Below are positions 8,681-16,750 of a stretch of DNA of 41,719 bases, piece after piece. The notes under the pieces are model-generated. The model did not search any database, was not told where the DNA came from, and saw only the letters and a list, made by a program, of their open reading frames with translations. The stretch lies in contig JBFXAM010000035.1 in NCBI GenBank assembly GCA_050184295.1, positions 1-41,719 of the forward strand, given 5' to 3'. The stretch's first letter is position 1, and each line of letters opens with the position of its first letter. Position numbers and translations under genes: made by a program. This DNA comes from JBFXAM01 sp050184295 (lineage in GTDB: Bacteria > Planctomycetota > Phycisphaerae > UBA1845 > Fen-1342).

Positions 8681-9035
8681 AGTCGATGGTTGGCTCGGAG
8701 ACCGAGCGGCTGCGTCGCACCTTGGGCGGTGCGGCGTGGAGTTTCACCGAGGACTTGAGGAACGCGTCGACCCAGTCGCGGTGAATGCGAAAACGCCGGC
8801 GACGTCCCCGGCCAGCGACACCCGTGACTTCGGCCGCTTGGAGCCGTCCGCAAGCGATGAGACGTTCGACCGAGTCTCGCGACAATTTGAGTTCGCTGGC
8901 CACTTCATCGACGGTCAGCCAGTCCGGGCGTGCCGACGTCGTGCCCGCCCGAAGCGCGGCGAGGTGCGCTTCGATCTGCTGCAGCACCTGCAGCAGGTCT
9001 TCGGTGGTCGGGGTCGTCGGGGCCGGATTCTGCAT
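8670..9035 (-). CDS. Excisionase-like helix-turn-helix protein
   Basis: This is a small DNA-binding protein of 121 residues. WLTVDEVASELKLSRDSVERL at about 39-59 followed by a basic wing (GRGRRRRFRIHRDWVDAFL) is the HTH_17/MerR-like winged helix typical of excisionases, which bend DNA and steer the integrase toward excision. The N-terminus is a short helix and the C-terminus is basic. Its place tail-to-tail with the integrase fits an Xis role. An alternative is a transcription regulator of the element. Confidence 0.8.
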   Translation of the reverse strand: MQNPAPTTPTTEDLLQVLQQIEAHLAALRAGTTSARPDWLTVDEVASELKLSRDSVERLIACGRLQAAEVTGVAGRGRRRRFRIHRDWVDAFLKSSVKLHAAPPKVRRSRSVSEPTIDFIQ

Positions 9036-9069
9036 GGCGGTCGCGGATCCTCGTTTGATCGTGGTCCCG

Positions 9070-9363
9070 TTACGGGAACTCGCGGAAGATCTGGAGGCCG
9101 ATCAACTGCTTCAGGCGCGCGCGGAGAAGGACTGGACCTCCGAACTCGCGGGCGAGCGACGGCGCCCGCTCTTCCAGCATTTCGGCAACGCGGCGGCGAT
9201 TACGGTCGGTGAGTTCGAGCGAGGCGGACGTGAGTTCACTGAACCCGCGGTCCTCAACCATGAGCAACCCGACGGTGATCGCGAATAGTTCGAGGTCGCT
9301 GGGCGGCCGGATCGGCCGCGCACTCGTCGCGACAGCCGTATTCGTCAAGTCGTAGAGCACCAT
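9070..9363 (-). CDS. Small protein of unknown function
   Basis: This 97-residue protein is not recognised. It is mostly helical-looking with no membrane helix. ATG 9363 is preferred over ATG 9369 two codons upstream, because GGAAGG directly abuts 9369 but stands six bases before 9363. A frame extending further upstream to 9663 gives Arg/Cys-rich residues antisense to the ImmA gene, so it was discarded. The gene lies between the ImmA-like and excisionase-like genes in the same direction, so it may belong to the control operon of the element. Confidence 0.65.
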   Translation of the reverse strand: MVLYDLTNTAVATSARPIRPPSDLELFAITVGLLMVEDRGFSELTSASLELTDRNRRRVAEMLEERAPSLAREFGGPVLLRARLKQLIGLQIFREFP

Positions 9364-9428
9364 TGTCATCCTTCCACTGTTCTCATGTTCGCACTCACAG
9401 GAACATCGCGAACAAAAAAAACTCCGAT

Positions 9429-10157
9429 TCAACGACCGCCGGCCGGCGGCGTAGCGACGGACGGCGCCGGCTTTGGCATCAGGTCGTAGAAGAGTCGGCT
9501 CGGGATCAGCGTACGAGGCTCCGCGCCGATGAGCTGAAGACTGTGCGCGCGGATCAGCGTGGCCGTTTTGGAGACGCCGAACGAGTGGCTGAGCGCGGGC
9601 ACAAATATGTTCTGCCACATCTTCAGCGACTGATCGCTGGCCATCATCAGCTCGGTTAAGCACCAGTGCGGGTCAGCCCCGATGCCGCGTGCAATCAAAA
9701 TCACTTCTCGCTCGAACAGACTTACGGGCAGCAGAAATGCCGCAGCGAAGCGATCCGCTTGCCGCTCAATCTCATCGTCGAAGACAATCTCCGGCTCGTC
9801 ATCGTCGGAGAACCGGTCACGCACGTGCATGTGCAGAACGAAGTGCGCCAACTCGTGGGCGCAAGTGAAGCGGTAGCGGCCTTCGTTGAGTAGCGCCTTT
9901 TCAGAAACGAGGATCTCGCGATCACGCAGGAAACACGCACCGAGTACGCGCGGTCCGATGTGCGTCAGGTCCGCGATGCCGAAGCGGATGTCGAATGCCG
10001 TTTCGATCCAGCGGTCCACGGGAACTGGGAGCGGGATTTCGGAGAGCCCGAGCTTGTGCAGGCAGTACGACAGCGATCGACGGGCCTTACGCTCGATGAG
10101 CATGCCCCCGCTGGAGGGCTGAAAGAGTTTGCCGTATTCGTAGCGGCGTCCGGCCAT
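9429..10157 (-). CDS. ImmA/IrrE-type metallopeptidase
   Basis: A probable zinc protease of 242 residues. CAHELAH places the HExxH motif at about 101-105, and ERQADRFAAAFLLP near 131-144 is the downstream helix typical of ImmA/IrrE (COG2856). In integrative elements such as ICEBs1, ImmA cleaves the repressor ImmR and so switches on excision and transfer. Here the start codon overlaps the stop of the XRE gene (TGATG at 10159-10155), so the two are translationally coupled. The Pro-rich C-terminal tail is probably disordered. Confidence 0.9.
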   Translation of the reverse strand: MAGRRYEYGKLFQPSSGGMLIERKARRSLSYCLHKLGLSEIPLPVPVDRWIETAFDIRFGIADLTHIGPRVLGACFLRDREILVSEKALLNEGRYRFTCAHELAHFVLHMHVRDRFSDDDEPEIVFDDEIERQADRFAAAFLLPVSLFEREVILIARGIGADPHWCLTELMMASDQSLKMWQNIFVPALSHSFGVSKTATLIRAHSLQLIGAEPRTLIPSRLFYDLMPKPAPSVATPPAGGR

Positions 10158-10579
10158 CAGTCCGCCTTGCCCTTCTTCTCGGAGGCCAATTTCTTGGCCG
10201 CTTCAATCAACGCATTCCATTGCCCTTCCGTGAACTTTCGGGCAGAGCGAAGCAACTCAGGCACTTTCGCAGCAGCCGTCGCATCCTGGCTCGCAATTTC
10301 CTCGACGATTTCGTCGGGCTTGCTCCAGGCGGAGCGGAGCTGCGCTTCGGGAATTTCGTAGGCGCGGGCGATCTTGACCAGGAGCGCTTCGGACGGCGAG
10401 CGGTTGCCATGCTCGATGTCGGTCAGATGGGCCGGAGCCGTGCCGAGCTGCCGGGCCATCTCGCGCAAGCCCTTGCCGAGCACTTCGGTCCGCTGGCGGC
10501 GAAGGACGTCGCCAATTTCGTCGCTGCTGCGGGCTTTGTTCTTGGCCAAGGCGTCACTCCGTTCAGTGTTCGCATACAT
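10157..10579 (-). CDS. XRE-family repressor, partner of the ImmA-like protease
   Basis: This regulator has 140 residues. The DNA-binding domain spans about 22-75: IGDVLRRQRTEVLGKGLREM, then LGTAPAHLTDIEHGNRSPS with the recognition helix. A helical C-terminal tail of about 60 residues is rich in Ala and Lys. The gene is the first of a minus-strand pair with the ImmA-like protease. By analogy with ImmR it probably represses its own promoter and the genes of the element. An inverted repeat spans the start codon at 10577-10579. No ribosome-binding site is visible, so the mRNA may be leaderless. Confidence 0.85.
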   Translation of the reverse strand: MYANTERSDALAKNKARSSDEIGDVLRRQRTEVLGKGLREMARQLGTAPAHLTDIEHGNRSPSEALLVKIARAYEIPEAQLRSAWSKPDEIVEEIASQDATAAAKVPELLRSARKFTEGQWNALIEAAKKLASEKKGKAD

Positions 10580-10588
10580 AGTAACACT
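10565..10588. promoter_or_regulatory. Inverted repeat over the XRE start codon, possible operator
   Basis: AGTGTT at 10565-10570 and AACACT at 10583-10588 form 6-bp arms separated by 12 bases. They straddle the start codon of the XRE gene and sit next to the divergent plus-strand RNA region. XRE repressors usually bind such dyads in their own promoter. Confidence 0.4.
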
Positions 10589-10759
10589 CGGACAGCCCGA
10601 GTCAAGCTGATTTTCCGCGCTCGTCGGATGGTCGCGGGACAGGTGACGCGCGGCGGTCGGTGCCGCGGGAACTGGTACCGGTGGGTTCCGCTATCCCGCG
10701 ACGGGCCAGAACGCGGAAACGCGTGACTTGCGGTGCAGAATGCGCTAACGTCGATGTGT

Positions 10760-12230
10760 GAATCAAACCGCGTTTGATTCGCGATCGTCAGAATCATGCA
10801 AACGCGTGGCCTGGCGTCTGAATCGTGGGATCGGACAACCGGTAAACCTGTCTACCAAACAGGCTAAGGAGGCGGACTTCATCACCCGCCATGTTCGAGT
10901 GCTCGTAGCGCTGGATGCCAGGAGACTGGCTCGTCCAGTGCGAGGGAGGCTCGGCTGAGTAATCCCAAGCTTTTGGAGTAATCCAGCCGTTCGATCCCAT
11001 ACACCTCCTGAGCGAGACGCTTCGCATCTGGCCGCGCCGTGGTTCACCACGGGGGCAAGCCTGGTCGAAAGCGTCCGCCTCGTTCTTTGCATATGAAAAC
11101 TGGGCGACCGGGACAGACTCGTGCTTTTGCGCGAGCCGGATCAGCCAAAGTGGGTGATGTCGCCATCGGCGGCTAATCCCCCTGCGGGGTTCGGGACCGA
11201 CTGACGCACGCGAGTGCGGCAGCGGCCCGTTCAACGTTAGCCCGGGCAGGGAGCTTGTTTGCGGTGACGCAAACGACCGGCGCGATGATAAGCGTCGGCA
11301 TTCCGTTTCAAAAGACGGATGGTGAAAAGCTCAACTGCGAAAGGCGGGAAACCGCTTCTGGGTGAGATCGATCGGAGACGTGCCGAACTGCGATAGAAAG
11401 ACCTTCGCTGACGGGTAAGGGGAGCTTCTAGATTCGTACCCCGAAATCGCCCGCCATTGGGTGGGTGAAACGATGTCAACGGCGGAAGCCGTCGGCGTAC
11501 AGCGATGTGAGCAACGTGTGCGGGAGAGACGCACGCGGAGCTTCCAGGTCAAGCGACGTGAACGATCGATCGAAGACTGGTTCTAACCAGGGAAGGACTC
11601 TGGCAGCCGGGGTGATGCCCGGTGCCCGCGTTATGTCACGCGGGTGCTTCAAACGCCGGAGTCTGGGAGCGGGGCCTGAGTAGGAGCGCGCGAAAGCGTG
11701 GCGGCAAAGCGGCAAGGCAGTCGCAATGCCGTTCGTGCATCAACGGGTGGTGCCGGATGCATAACGACGACGAAAGGGCCGACGAGCAGTTTCCCATGTT
11801 TGCAGACGTGTCGGTGCGGCGCCGGGGCAGGGTTGACCTGCCCCGGCCCGTTTCGGCGGGTCGGAAGACAGCCAATGCGGTCAAACGAGGACCCTCGGGA
11901 GAGGGCCGTCGTTTGGCAGCGGAATGACGATGCACAGGCGACGTGTATTCGCAGGTGTATCGAGGTTGCGGGGCCGCAACCGCTATGGATCCGCATTGAT
12001 CTTGTCGTTGTGCAAGGCACGTCGAATTCGCGAGCGAATTCGGTGGGTTGGTGCAGCGAAAGCAGGAATCGGTGCGGTGGTTTTGTGCGTTGAGCAACTG
12101 CAATAGATGAATCTAGCCGCATGGTGCGGATGGATGCCGATGCTTGATGCGGGCCGATGAGCTGGAGGCGACGCCGACAGCAAGCATGGGTTCGCGAAGG
12201 CGGGGAAGCGACGGCGTTCGGCTTGCGCCG
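10760..12230 (+). ncRNA. Very large structured RNA candidate, about 1.5 kb
   Basis: No credible protein gene is seen here, but the plus strand is unusually rich in hairpins. Examples are 10760-10780 (8 bp), 11037-11052 (6 bp), 11205-11218 (5 bp, GCGA loop), 11257-11274 (7 bp, GTGA), 11277-11298 (7 bp), 11303-11318 (6 bp), 11344-11355 (4 bp, GAAA), 11450-11465 (6 bp), 11479-11492 (5 bp, GGAA), 11515-11537 (8 bp), 11687-11700 (5 bp, GAAA), 11821-11847 (11 bp), 11882-11915 (two stacked stems), 11964-11981 (7 bp) and 12023-12042 (8 bp). A three-way junction is visible: 11595-11600 pairs with 11659-11664 around hairpins at 11607-11622 and 11625-11644. The loops are GNRA only when read on the plus strand, which sets the orientation. 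It might be a group II intron relative, but I see no domain V. Both ends are approximate. Confidence 0.65.
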
Positions 12231-12309
12231 ATGCGGTGACAGATTCAAAAGGGGCAGTGTGCTCAGGGTGTAGCGGTGAGCGGCCGGGTTCTCATGGAAG
12301 GAGGTGGTT

Positions 12310-12390
12310 TTGCACGCTGAGCCGGGATGCGCGGGGCGACCTGCGCGGCACGGCGTGGGAGAGGATCTGGTTTCGAGCGAAAGGAGGTGA
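12310..12390 (+). CDS. Possible 26-residue leader peptide
   Basis: A strong ribosome-binding site, AAGGAGGTGG at 12298-12307, is followed by TTG at 12310 and a 26-codon frame. Its TGA (12388-12390) lies inside the equally strong ribosome-binding site of the next gene. That arrangement suggests translational coupling or attenuation. The start is not ATG, and an 8-codon ATG frame at 12294 also overlaps the site, so this stays tentative. Confidence 0.3.
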   Translation: MHAEPGCAGRPARHGVGEDLVSSERR

Positions 12391-12395
12391 TTCGC

Positions 12396-12617
12396 ATGGG
12401 TTGGTGGCGCACGAGGAGCGGCAGCGTCATCGGCGACAGTCCAGCCGACATCATCGAAGAGTTCGATGAACGATGTTGGCCGGAGCCGATGAGCATTCCG
12501 CCGGACGTGCGGGCACGCATCACGGCGTGTTATCAGGAGGATTTCGACCGGGAGCCGACGACGCAGGAACTCCGCGAGTTGCTGGAGTTCTGCGGGCCGG
12601 GTCCAGAAAGAGATTAA
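12396..12617 (+). CDS. Small conserved-looking protein, GWW motif, unknown function
   Basis: A 73-residue acidic protein. The N-terminus MGWWRTRSGSVIGDSPAD is distinctive and reminds me of small planctomycete proteins of unknown role; this is memory, not a search result. The rest is helical and rich in Glu. ATG 12396 follows AAGGAGGTGA at 12381-12390, one of the best ribosome-binding sites in the window, so it is probably well translated. It sits just downstream of the structured RNA region on the same strand and 81 bases before the 233-residue gene. Confidence 0.75.
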   Translation: MGWWRTRSGSVIGDSPADIIEEFDERCWPEPMSIPPDVRARITACYQEDFDREPTTQELRELLEFCGPGPERD

Positions 12618-12649
12618 AGCTCGAACGAGAGGAGGTTCAAACAGGCTTC

Positions 12650-12673
12650 GCGGGTTGTGCCAAAACAACCCGC
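12650..12673 (+). promoter_or_regulatory. 8-bp hairpin between two small genes
   Basis: GCGGGTTG at 12650-12657 pairs perfectly with CAACCCGC at 12666-12673 around an 8-base loop. No T-run follows, so it is not a standard terminator. It lies between two same-strand genes and just ahead of the ribosome-binding site of the second, so it could tune translation or mRNA stability. Confidence 0.45.
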
Positions 12674-12698
12674 TCATTTGAAGGGGAGGAACGATCGC

Positions 12699-13400
12699 AT
12701 GGAGTATCGGTGCGTTGCAACGTCAGTCGAGGGTTTCGTCCAACAGCTCGCCGTCGCGTACATCACGCACGGCTACTGGTTCTACGTGGCCGGTGAGATT
12801 CCGGAGGGGAAGGATCCGGCCGCGGTCGATGCGAAGCTCATCGACCAGTACGGCATCGCGATCACGAAGTGGGCGCGCTGCCGTCGGAAGAAGCAGGGCC
12901 TGGCGAACATGCAGTACCTTCGGCATGAGCGGTTTTTCGTGCTGCTTGCGACAAAGGGGCGGCACGAGTTCTTCCAGCGCGAGCGTGTGTCGTTCTGCGA
13001 CGTGCGCCGCGTGCCGATCAAGTTCGCAGGGTACAGCATCGGCTGTCGGAAAGGACGCGACGGGAGGTGGCACGCGGCCGTCCGTGTCGAAACCAGAACC
13101 TATGCGGATATGCGCGCCTTTGTTGTCGGTGCGGCCATCCTCCCGGGCGATCACATATTCGCTCGTGCGCTGCGCGAGTTATCGTTTGAACCTTACGCCG
13201 GGGTCCGTCGCCAATTGCTGACTGCTCTCCGCAAGGGAAACCGAGCGCGGAAGATTGCAGGGCGCGCTACGCTGTCGCACGAGGTGTTGCGGCTTCGTCG
13301 TCGCCCAAGTCGTCCGTTCAGCTCTCAATGCGGCGCGCCCAAACTTAGCGCGGAGCGGGAGGTTTTCGAGCTTCCCATGTGGCGACGAGAAACGTCGTGA
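12699..13400 (+). CDS. Basic protein of unknown function next to the structured RNA
   Basis: A 233-residue protein starting MEYRCVATSVEGFVQQLAV. I recognise no catalytic motif. It is basic overall, has aromatic beta-like stretches (GYWFYVAGEIPEGKDP, LRHERFFVLLAT) and ends in an Arg-rich helical part (ALRKGNRARKIAGR, LRLRRRPSRPF), which would suit nucleic-acid binding. GGGGAGGA at 12683-12690 supports ATG 12699; an in-frame GTG at 12657 is less likely. The last 18 codons overlap the convergent Abi_C gene and look unlike the rest, so the natural end may have been lost where two DNA segments were joined. It may work with the RNA at 10.8-12.2 kb; that is inference. Confidence 0.75.
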   Translation: MEYRCVATSVEGFVQQLAVAYITHGYWFYVAGEIPEGKDPAAVDAKLIDQYGIAITKWARCRRKKQGLANMQYLRHERFFVLLATKGRHEFFQRERVSFCDVRRVPIKFAGYSIGCRKGRDGRWHAAVRVETRTYADMRAFVVGAAILPGDHIFARALRELSFEPYAGVRRQLLTALRKGNRARKIAGRATLSHEVLRLRRRPSRPFSSQCGAPKLSAEREVFELPMWRRETS

Positions 13401-14100
13401 AAGTGCCAGCGAGATTCACCGCGAGTTCGGCGTGACGCGGCGCGACACGAACGGAAGACTTGCCCTTGCCGTGCGCATCGCTCAGGCGGTTCCTCATCGC
13501 GCCGAGCCCTTCCACCGCCGCGGTGCAGCCGCCCAGAATCTGCTTGAAGATTTGTTCCGTGTGTTGGCTTGGGGCGAGTGTCAGCTTCTCCGACGTGAGT
13601 CGGTAGAGCTTGGGAAGGTCTGCATCGTCTGGATAATTCACGCTGTAGTCGTCAAGAATGTGCTTGCACACCGTCTCAACCAGCATCCGAGCTGCGGTCA
13701 GGGCGCCCTCGGCGTCCCCGGTGCGACAGCGTTCAAGGGCCTTGTGCCAGGCATCGTGAATGTGAGGAAGGTCCACACTCGCGAGGGCCGTTGTTCCATG
13801 ATCCTCAACAGGTGACACAGCGCCGCGTTCCAGCCGGCTAAGCAGTTTGTCGAACTCCGTGCGTAGGAATTCGCGTCGCTCGCGATAGCTGGGGAATTTC
13901 GGCTTGATAAAGCCCCAGAACTCATCAAGCGTGCGGCACGTATGCACGAAACGAGGCACGAAGTCCTTGATCAATGCGTTGCCGACGAGTTCGGCCCGAA
14001 GCTTGCGATAGTCCGTATCGCTCGTTGCTCCTCCTGTCGCGCGCGTAACCAAGATGTTCTTGAGCGTTTCGGCGGAAACAAGTACGGCGGCTACATCCAT
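13345..14100 (-). CDS. Abortive-infection family protein (Abi_C-like)
   Basis: This 251-residue protein is the last gene of the eight-gene restriction operon. Its C-terminal half, from about LPKLYRLTSEKLTLAPS through GLGAMRNRLSDAHG, matches the abortive-infection C-terminal (Abi_C) domain, whose RNxxSxxHG signature is visible. Abi_C proteins are usually linked to phage defence, and their biochemical activity is mostly unknown. The N-terminal half is helical. ATG 14100 directly follows the stop of the DUF2513 gene (TGAAATG), which favours it over an upstream TTG at 14133. It overlaps the convergent 233-residue gene by 56 bases at its 3' end. Confidence 0.8.
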   Translation of the reverse strand: MDVAAVLVSAETLKNILVTRATGGATSDTDYRKLRAELVGNALIKDFVPRFVHTCRTLDEFWGFIKPKFPSYRERREFLRTEFDKLLSRLERGAVSPVEDHGTTALASVDLPHIHDAWHKALERCRTGDAEGALTAARMLVETVCKHILDDYSVNYPDDADLPKLYRLTSEKLTLAPSQHTEQIFKQILGGCTAAVEGLGAMRNRLSDAHGKGKSSVRVAPRHAELAVNLAGTFTTFLVATWEARKPPAPR

Positions 14101-14101
14101 T

Positions 14102-14455
14102 TCACAGCCCGAGAGATCGTTTCGAGAGTGCAACCAGGAGCTGTTTCAGCACCTCGAAGCTGACCGTACCCGCTTTCTCTTTCACAATGCGAATTGCCGA
14201 ATCCCATCGCGAGGGCTCACGGCAAGCATCCAGAAAATCGTGCCCTTGCCAGGTTAGGGCCAGAGGAATCCAGGACTCCAGCTCCGTCGCCCCGCCAACC
14301 ACCTCGACGAGTCCCGCTTGATGCAGGAGCTTGACGTGATAGCCGACCTCGGCGTCCGAGTGCTCGTGCAGGTTCAGTGGCCCACCTTCCTGGTCGGCGG
14401 CCTGCGCCTCGACTCTGATCAAAATCTCACGAACCAGGTTCATGTCGCGCTTCAT
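14102..14455 (-). CDS. DUF2513 family protein
   Basis: This 117-residue protein begins MKRDMNLVREILIRVEAQ, the recognisable start of DUF2513 proteins. Later parts (YHVKLLHQAGLVEVV and LTWQGHDFLDA) look like a winged helix with the usual T-x-x-G-H-x-F-L-D ending, so DNA or RNA binding is plausible. Such proteins are frequent beside mobile elements and defence genes; the role is unknown. The start overlaps the hsdS stop by four bases (ATGA) and GGAG lies upstream. A longer frame to 14656 is only hsdS in another frame. Confidence 0.85.
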   Translation of the reverse strand: MKRDMNLVREILIRVEAQAADQEGGPLNLHEHSDAEVGYHVKLLHQAGLVEVVGGATELESWIPLALTWQGHDFLDACREPSRWDSAIRIVKEKAGTVSFEVLKQLLVALSKRSLGL

Positions 14456-16203
14456 GGCTTCTCCATGCTCACCTGCGCGGCCGAAGGGATGTGGGTGCGC
14501 TTTGGTGGTGACCCGTACGCGGGTGCCGCCGCGGTTGCGGCAACAATCGGTTGCCGTGATACCCGTGGTCTCCTGGCGGGCCGAGCGTCGTGTGATGCGT
14601 CGCTCTTCGCTTGAATTCTCGCGAGCAGTGCCTCCCCGGATTCGTAGTCGCGGCACTCGGCGCGCGCGAGTTCAGCTTCTGTCTCGACGAGCTCACCGCA
14701 ATATGCCCGCGCGAGGATGGCTTGCGTGAGCTTATCAGTGCGGACCTGAGCGACGGCCAACCGGCGCTCGATCGACTCAGCGAGATTCATCAGGGACCGG
14801 ACACGACGGACAATCTCGACTTGCTCAGTAACGGGAGGTACCGCAACAGGAATCTCGCGGGCATGCTCGACATTGATGCGCGGCATCGACATGCCGAAGT
14901 GCCGTTGTTTCATCCAAGATTGGGTGTGCGGGCTGGCCAGGAGTAGCGCGAGGAATTCTCCGACCATGACGGCGGAGGGACGCATTCGCACCGTACCTTG
15001 CGTGAGATTGGCCCCGTCCAGACCAGGTGGAACAACGGCGACGCGCAAGTGACGAATGATACATAGAAGCACGTCACCCTTGTGAAGACGAGACCGGTCG
15101 TGCTTCGCGGCAATCGCGCCGGTAGTGCGCCGAAGCTGATCGATGAGAACTTTGCCGTCCTGAATATCTTGTTGCCTGACATATGGAACGCCGTCTGGCG
15201 TTTCCGGACCGGGCAAGACGATGCCGTAAGTAATGACTGTCTTTGGCGCGACGATCGAGTCGGCGCGGCGGTAGCACCACGTCTCCGGTAACTCCGGCAT
15301 CAACTCGAAGTCAAGCGTTGATTCGGCCGGACGACGGTCGCTGCCGTTGTGTTTCGCGGCATCCCGGTCAAAACGCGCGAGGGCGTTGGTCGAGGGCTCG
15401 GTATCGGGATGCGCGTCGCGCCAATCTTCAGTGAGGCGGCCGGAGCAGGCGGCGGCGAGGATGGATTGGCGGAAAAGTCTGAGGATGTTGGGGAGTTTCG
15501 CGAGCCGCTCGCGCCCGGCGTCCACACTCTTGAGCAGCGCTTCGATCCGGTCCGCGATTCGCTTCTGCTCGACAAGCGGCGGTACGGGAATTGGCGTGTC
15601 GAGTAGCACCTCGCGGCCGATGCTCGCCTGCGAAACGTGCTGGTTGCAACGGGCCTGGAAATCACCAGCACGCCAGTTCGCATGGAGGTAGAAGGCGCAA
15701 TAGCGGGGATCGAGGCCGTCCGTACGGACCCGCACGCGCGTCATGTGATTGGAAAACGCGAGCCGTTCGTCACGGTCGTAATAGGCCGTCTTGCCCACGA
15801 GTTCGGCGCTGTTCGTGTTGTTGAACAGCACGTCCCCTCTTTCGAGCCATTTGTTCGCCTTTATGGCAGCCGGTGCCGGCACGTACTTGACGTTCCCGAG
15901 ATCGATGCGGCCATCGGAGTTGACGTTCATCGGGCGCAGGTGCGACACGTCGGCGGTGTCGCGACTGTGTGCGCCGCACGCAAAGCCGGGCGTTATCTCG
16001 ACGACTAGGTCGTCGCCGAGAGTCGCGACCGCCCACCCCGCCGGTAGTTCGGCGGGGACGAGCGGCGCCTCGGTGGTTTCAGACCTCTCGGATTTCGCTC
16101 GACGCTTTGCCAACCATTCGCTCCAGAGATACGACCGTGACCTGACCGATGATGCCGCCCATGCAGATTTAGCCGCTCGGCGGTTGCGCCGAGTCGATCT
16201 CAC
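14452..16203 (-). CDS. hsdS: Type I restriction-modification specificity subunit
   Basis: HsdS selects the split DNA target for the type I complex. Two target-recognition domains are visible. The first (about 50-210) ends with PIPVPPLVEQKRIADRIEALL near 205-225. The second (about 300-455) ends with IPVAVPPVTEQVEIVRRVRSL near 451-471. Each is followed by a spacer helix. The repeat GRLTEDWRDAHP near 255-266 is typical. The C-terminal 80 residues look disordered and are an unusual tail. The GTG start at 16203 overlaps the previous gene by 35 bases. The first 40 residues are basic and weakly supported, so translation may begin later. It is far from hsdM, with three genes in between. Confidence 0.9.
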   Translation of the reverse strand: MRSTRRNRRAAKSAWAASSVRSRSYLWSEWLAKRRAKSERSETTEAPLVPAELPAGWAVATLGDDLVVEITPGFACGAHSRDTADVSHLRPMNVNSDGRIDLGNVKYVPAPAAIKANKWLERGDVLFNNTNSAELVGKTAYYDRDERLAFSNHMTRVRVRTDGLDPRYCAFYLHANWRAGDFQARCNQHVSQASIGREVLLDTPIPVPPLVEQKRIADRIEALLKSVDAGRERLAKLPNILRLFRQSILAAACSGRLTEDWRDAHPDTEPSTNALARFDRDAAKHNGSDRRPAESTLDFELMPELPETWCYRRADSIVAPKTVITYGIVLPGPETPDGVPYVRQQDIQDGKVLIDQLRRTTGAIAAKHDRSRLHKGDVLLCIIRHLRVAVVPPGLDGANLTQGTVRMRPSAVMVGEFLALLLASPHTQSWMKQRHFGMSMPRINVEHAREIPVAVPPVTEQVEIVRRVRSLMNLAESIERRLAVAQVRTDKLTQAILARAYCGELVETEAELARAECRDYESGEALLARIQAKSDASHDARPARRPRVSRQPIVAATAAAPAYGSPPKRTHIPSAAQVSMEKP

Positions 16204-16750
16204 CTCCGACCGCGCTTGACGGAGGGGGATGTCCGACTGTCACGTCGAAACCGGGCAGATACAGCGGCATCGGTAACGCTGGCGGGTCGCCGAATTGATC
16301 GCGATTCTCCGGCGAACGGACCACAACGTCCACCAGGCCATCGAGCCAGCCGTGCGAGAGCGTAATGCCGGTCGCCGGATCGAGCTTCACCATTCGCACA
16401 GTCGACGGCTCCGTCCGAACGAATGTGACATCTCGCGGCAGAGTCCCCGCGTGCGCCAACTCGCAGCGCAGCCATTTGTACAGCACGTGCTCCAGTCGGT
16501 GTATCTTGCCGCGAAAGTGGACGTTGTAGTTCTGGACGCGACAGACGTTGATCATCTCTTCACCGAGGAACGCCTCAAAGGCTTCGCCGTCACCCATCTC
16601 TTTCCCTGGCTTGCGGAGTGACGGCGACTTGAGGGGACGGCGGCGCCTGGAGGTCGCGGCAACGGCAACGAGGACCGACAACAGCGCGCCTTCCGCCCGT
16701 CCAGCCGCGTAGAGTGCGATGCCGTCCTCGATTCGCGCGCGGATGCTCAC
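16169..16750 (-). CDS. Unknown protein embedded in the type I operon
   Basis: A 193-residue protein of unknown function. It has a helical N-terminal half with GIALYAAGRAEGALLSVLVAVAATS and a segment VHFRGKIHRLEHVLYKWLRCELAHAG. A helix ending in ELAHAG is often seen in HEPN-like helical proteins, but the HEPN R-x4-6-H catalytic motif is not clear, so I do not assign it. The GTG start at 16750 overlaps the previous stop by four bases (GTGA), with AGGAG upstream. It is co-translated with its neighbours, so a role tied to the restriction complex is likely. Confidence 0.75.
   Translation of the reverse strand: MSIRARIEDGIALYAAGRAEGALLSVLVAVAATSRRRRPLKSPSLRKPGKEMGDGEAFEAFLGEEMINVCRVQNYNVHFRGKIHRLEHVLYKWLRCELAHAGTLPRDVTFVRTEPSTVRMVKLDPATGITLSHGWLDGLVDVVVRSPENRDQFGDPPALPMPLYLPGFDVTVGHPPPSSAVGGEIDSAQPPSG

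Noticed and set aside
11821..11847. Rho-independent terminator
   Set aside because: The 11-bp stem is strong, but no T-run follows and further structured sequence continues.
10760..12230. Group II intron
   Set aside because: GNRA-capped stems fit, but no domain V hairpin or reverse transcriptase gene was found; left as an alternative only.
11649..12677. 342-codon minus-strand frame over the RNA region
   Set aside because: Composition is Arg/Pro/His/Ser-rich without domains, and it runs against the strand shown by the GNRA loops.
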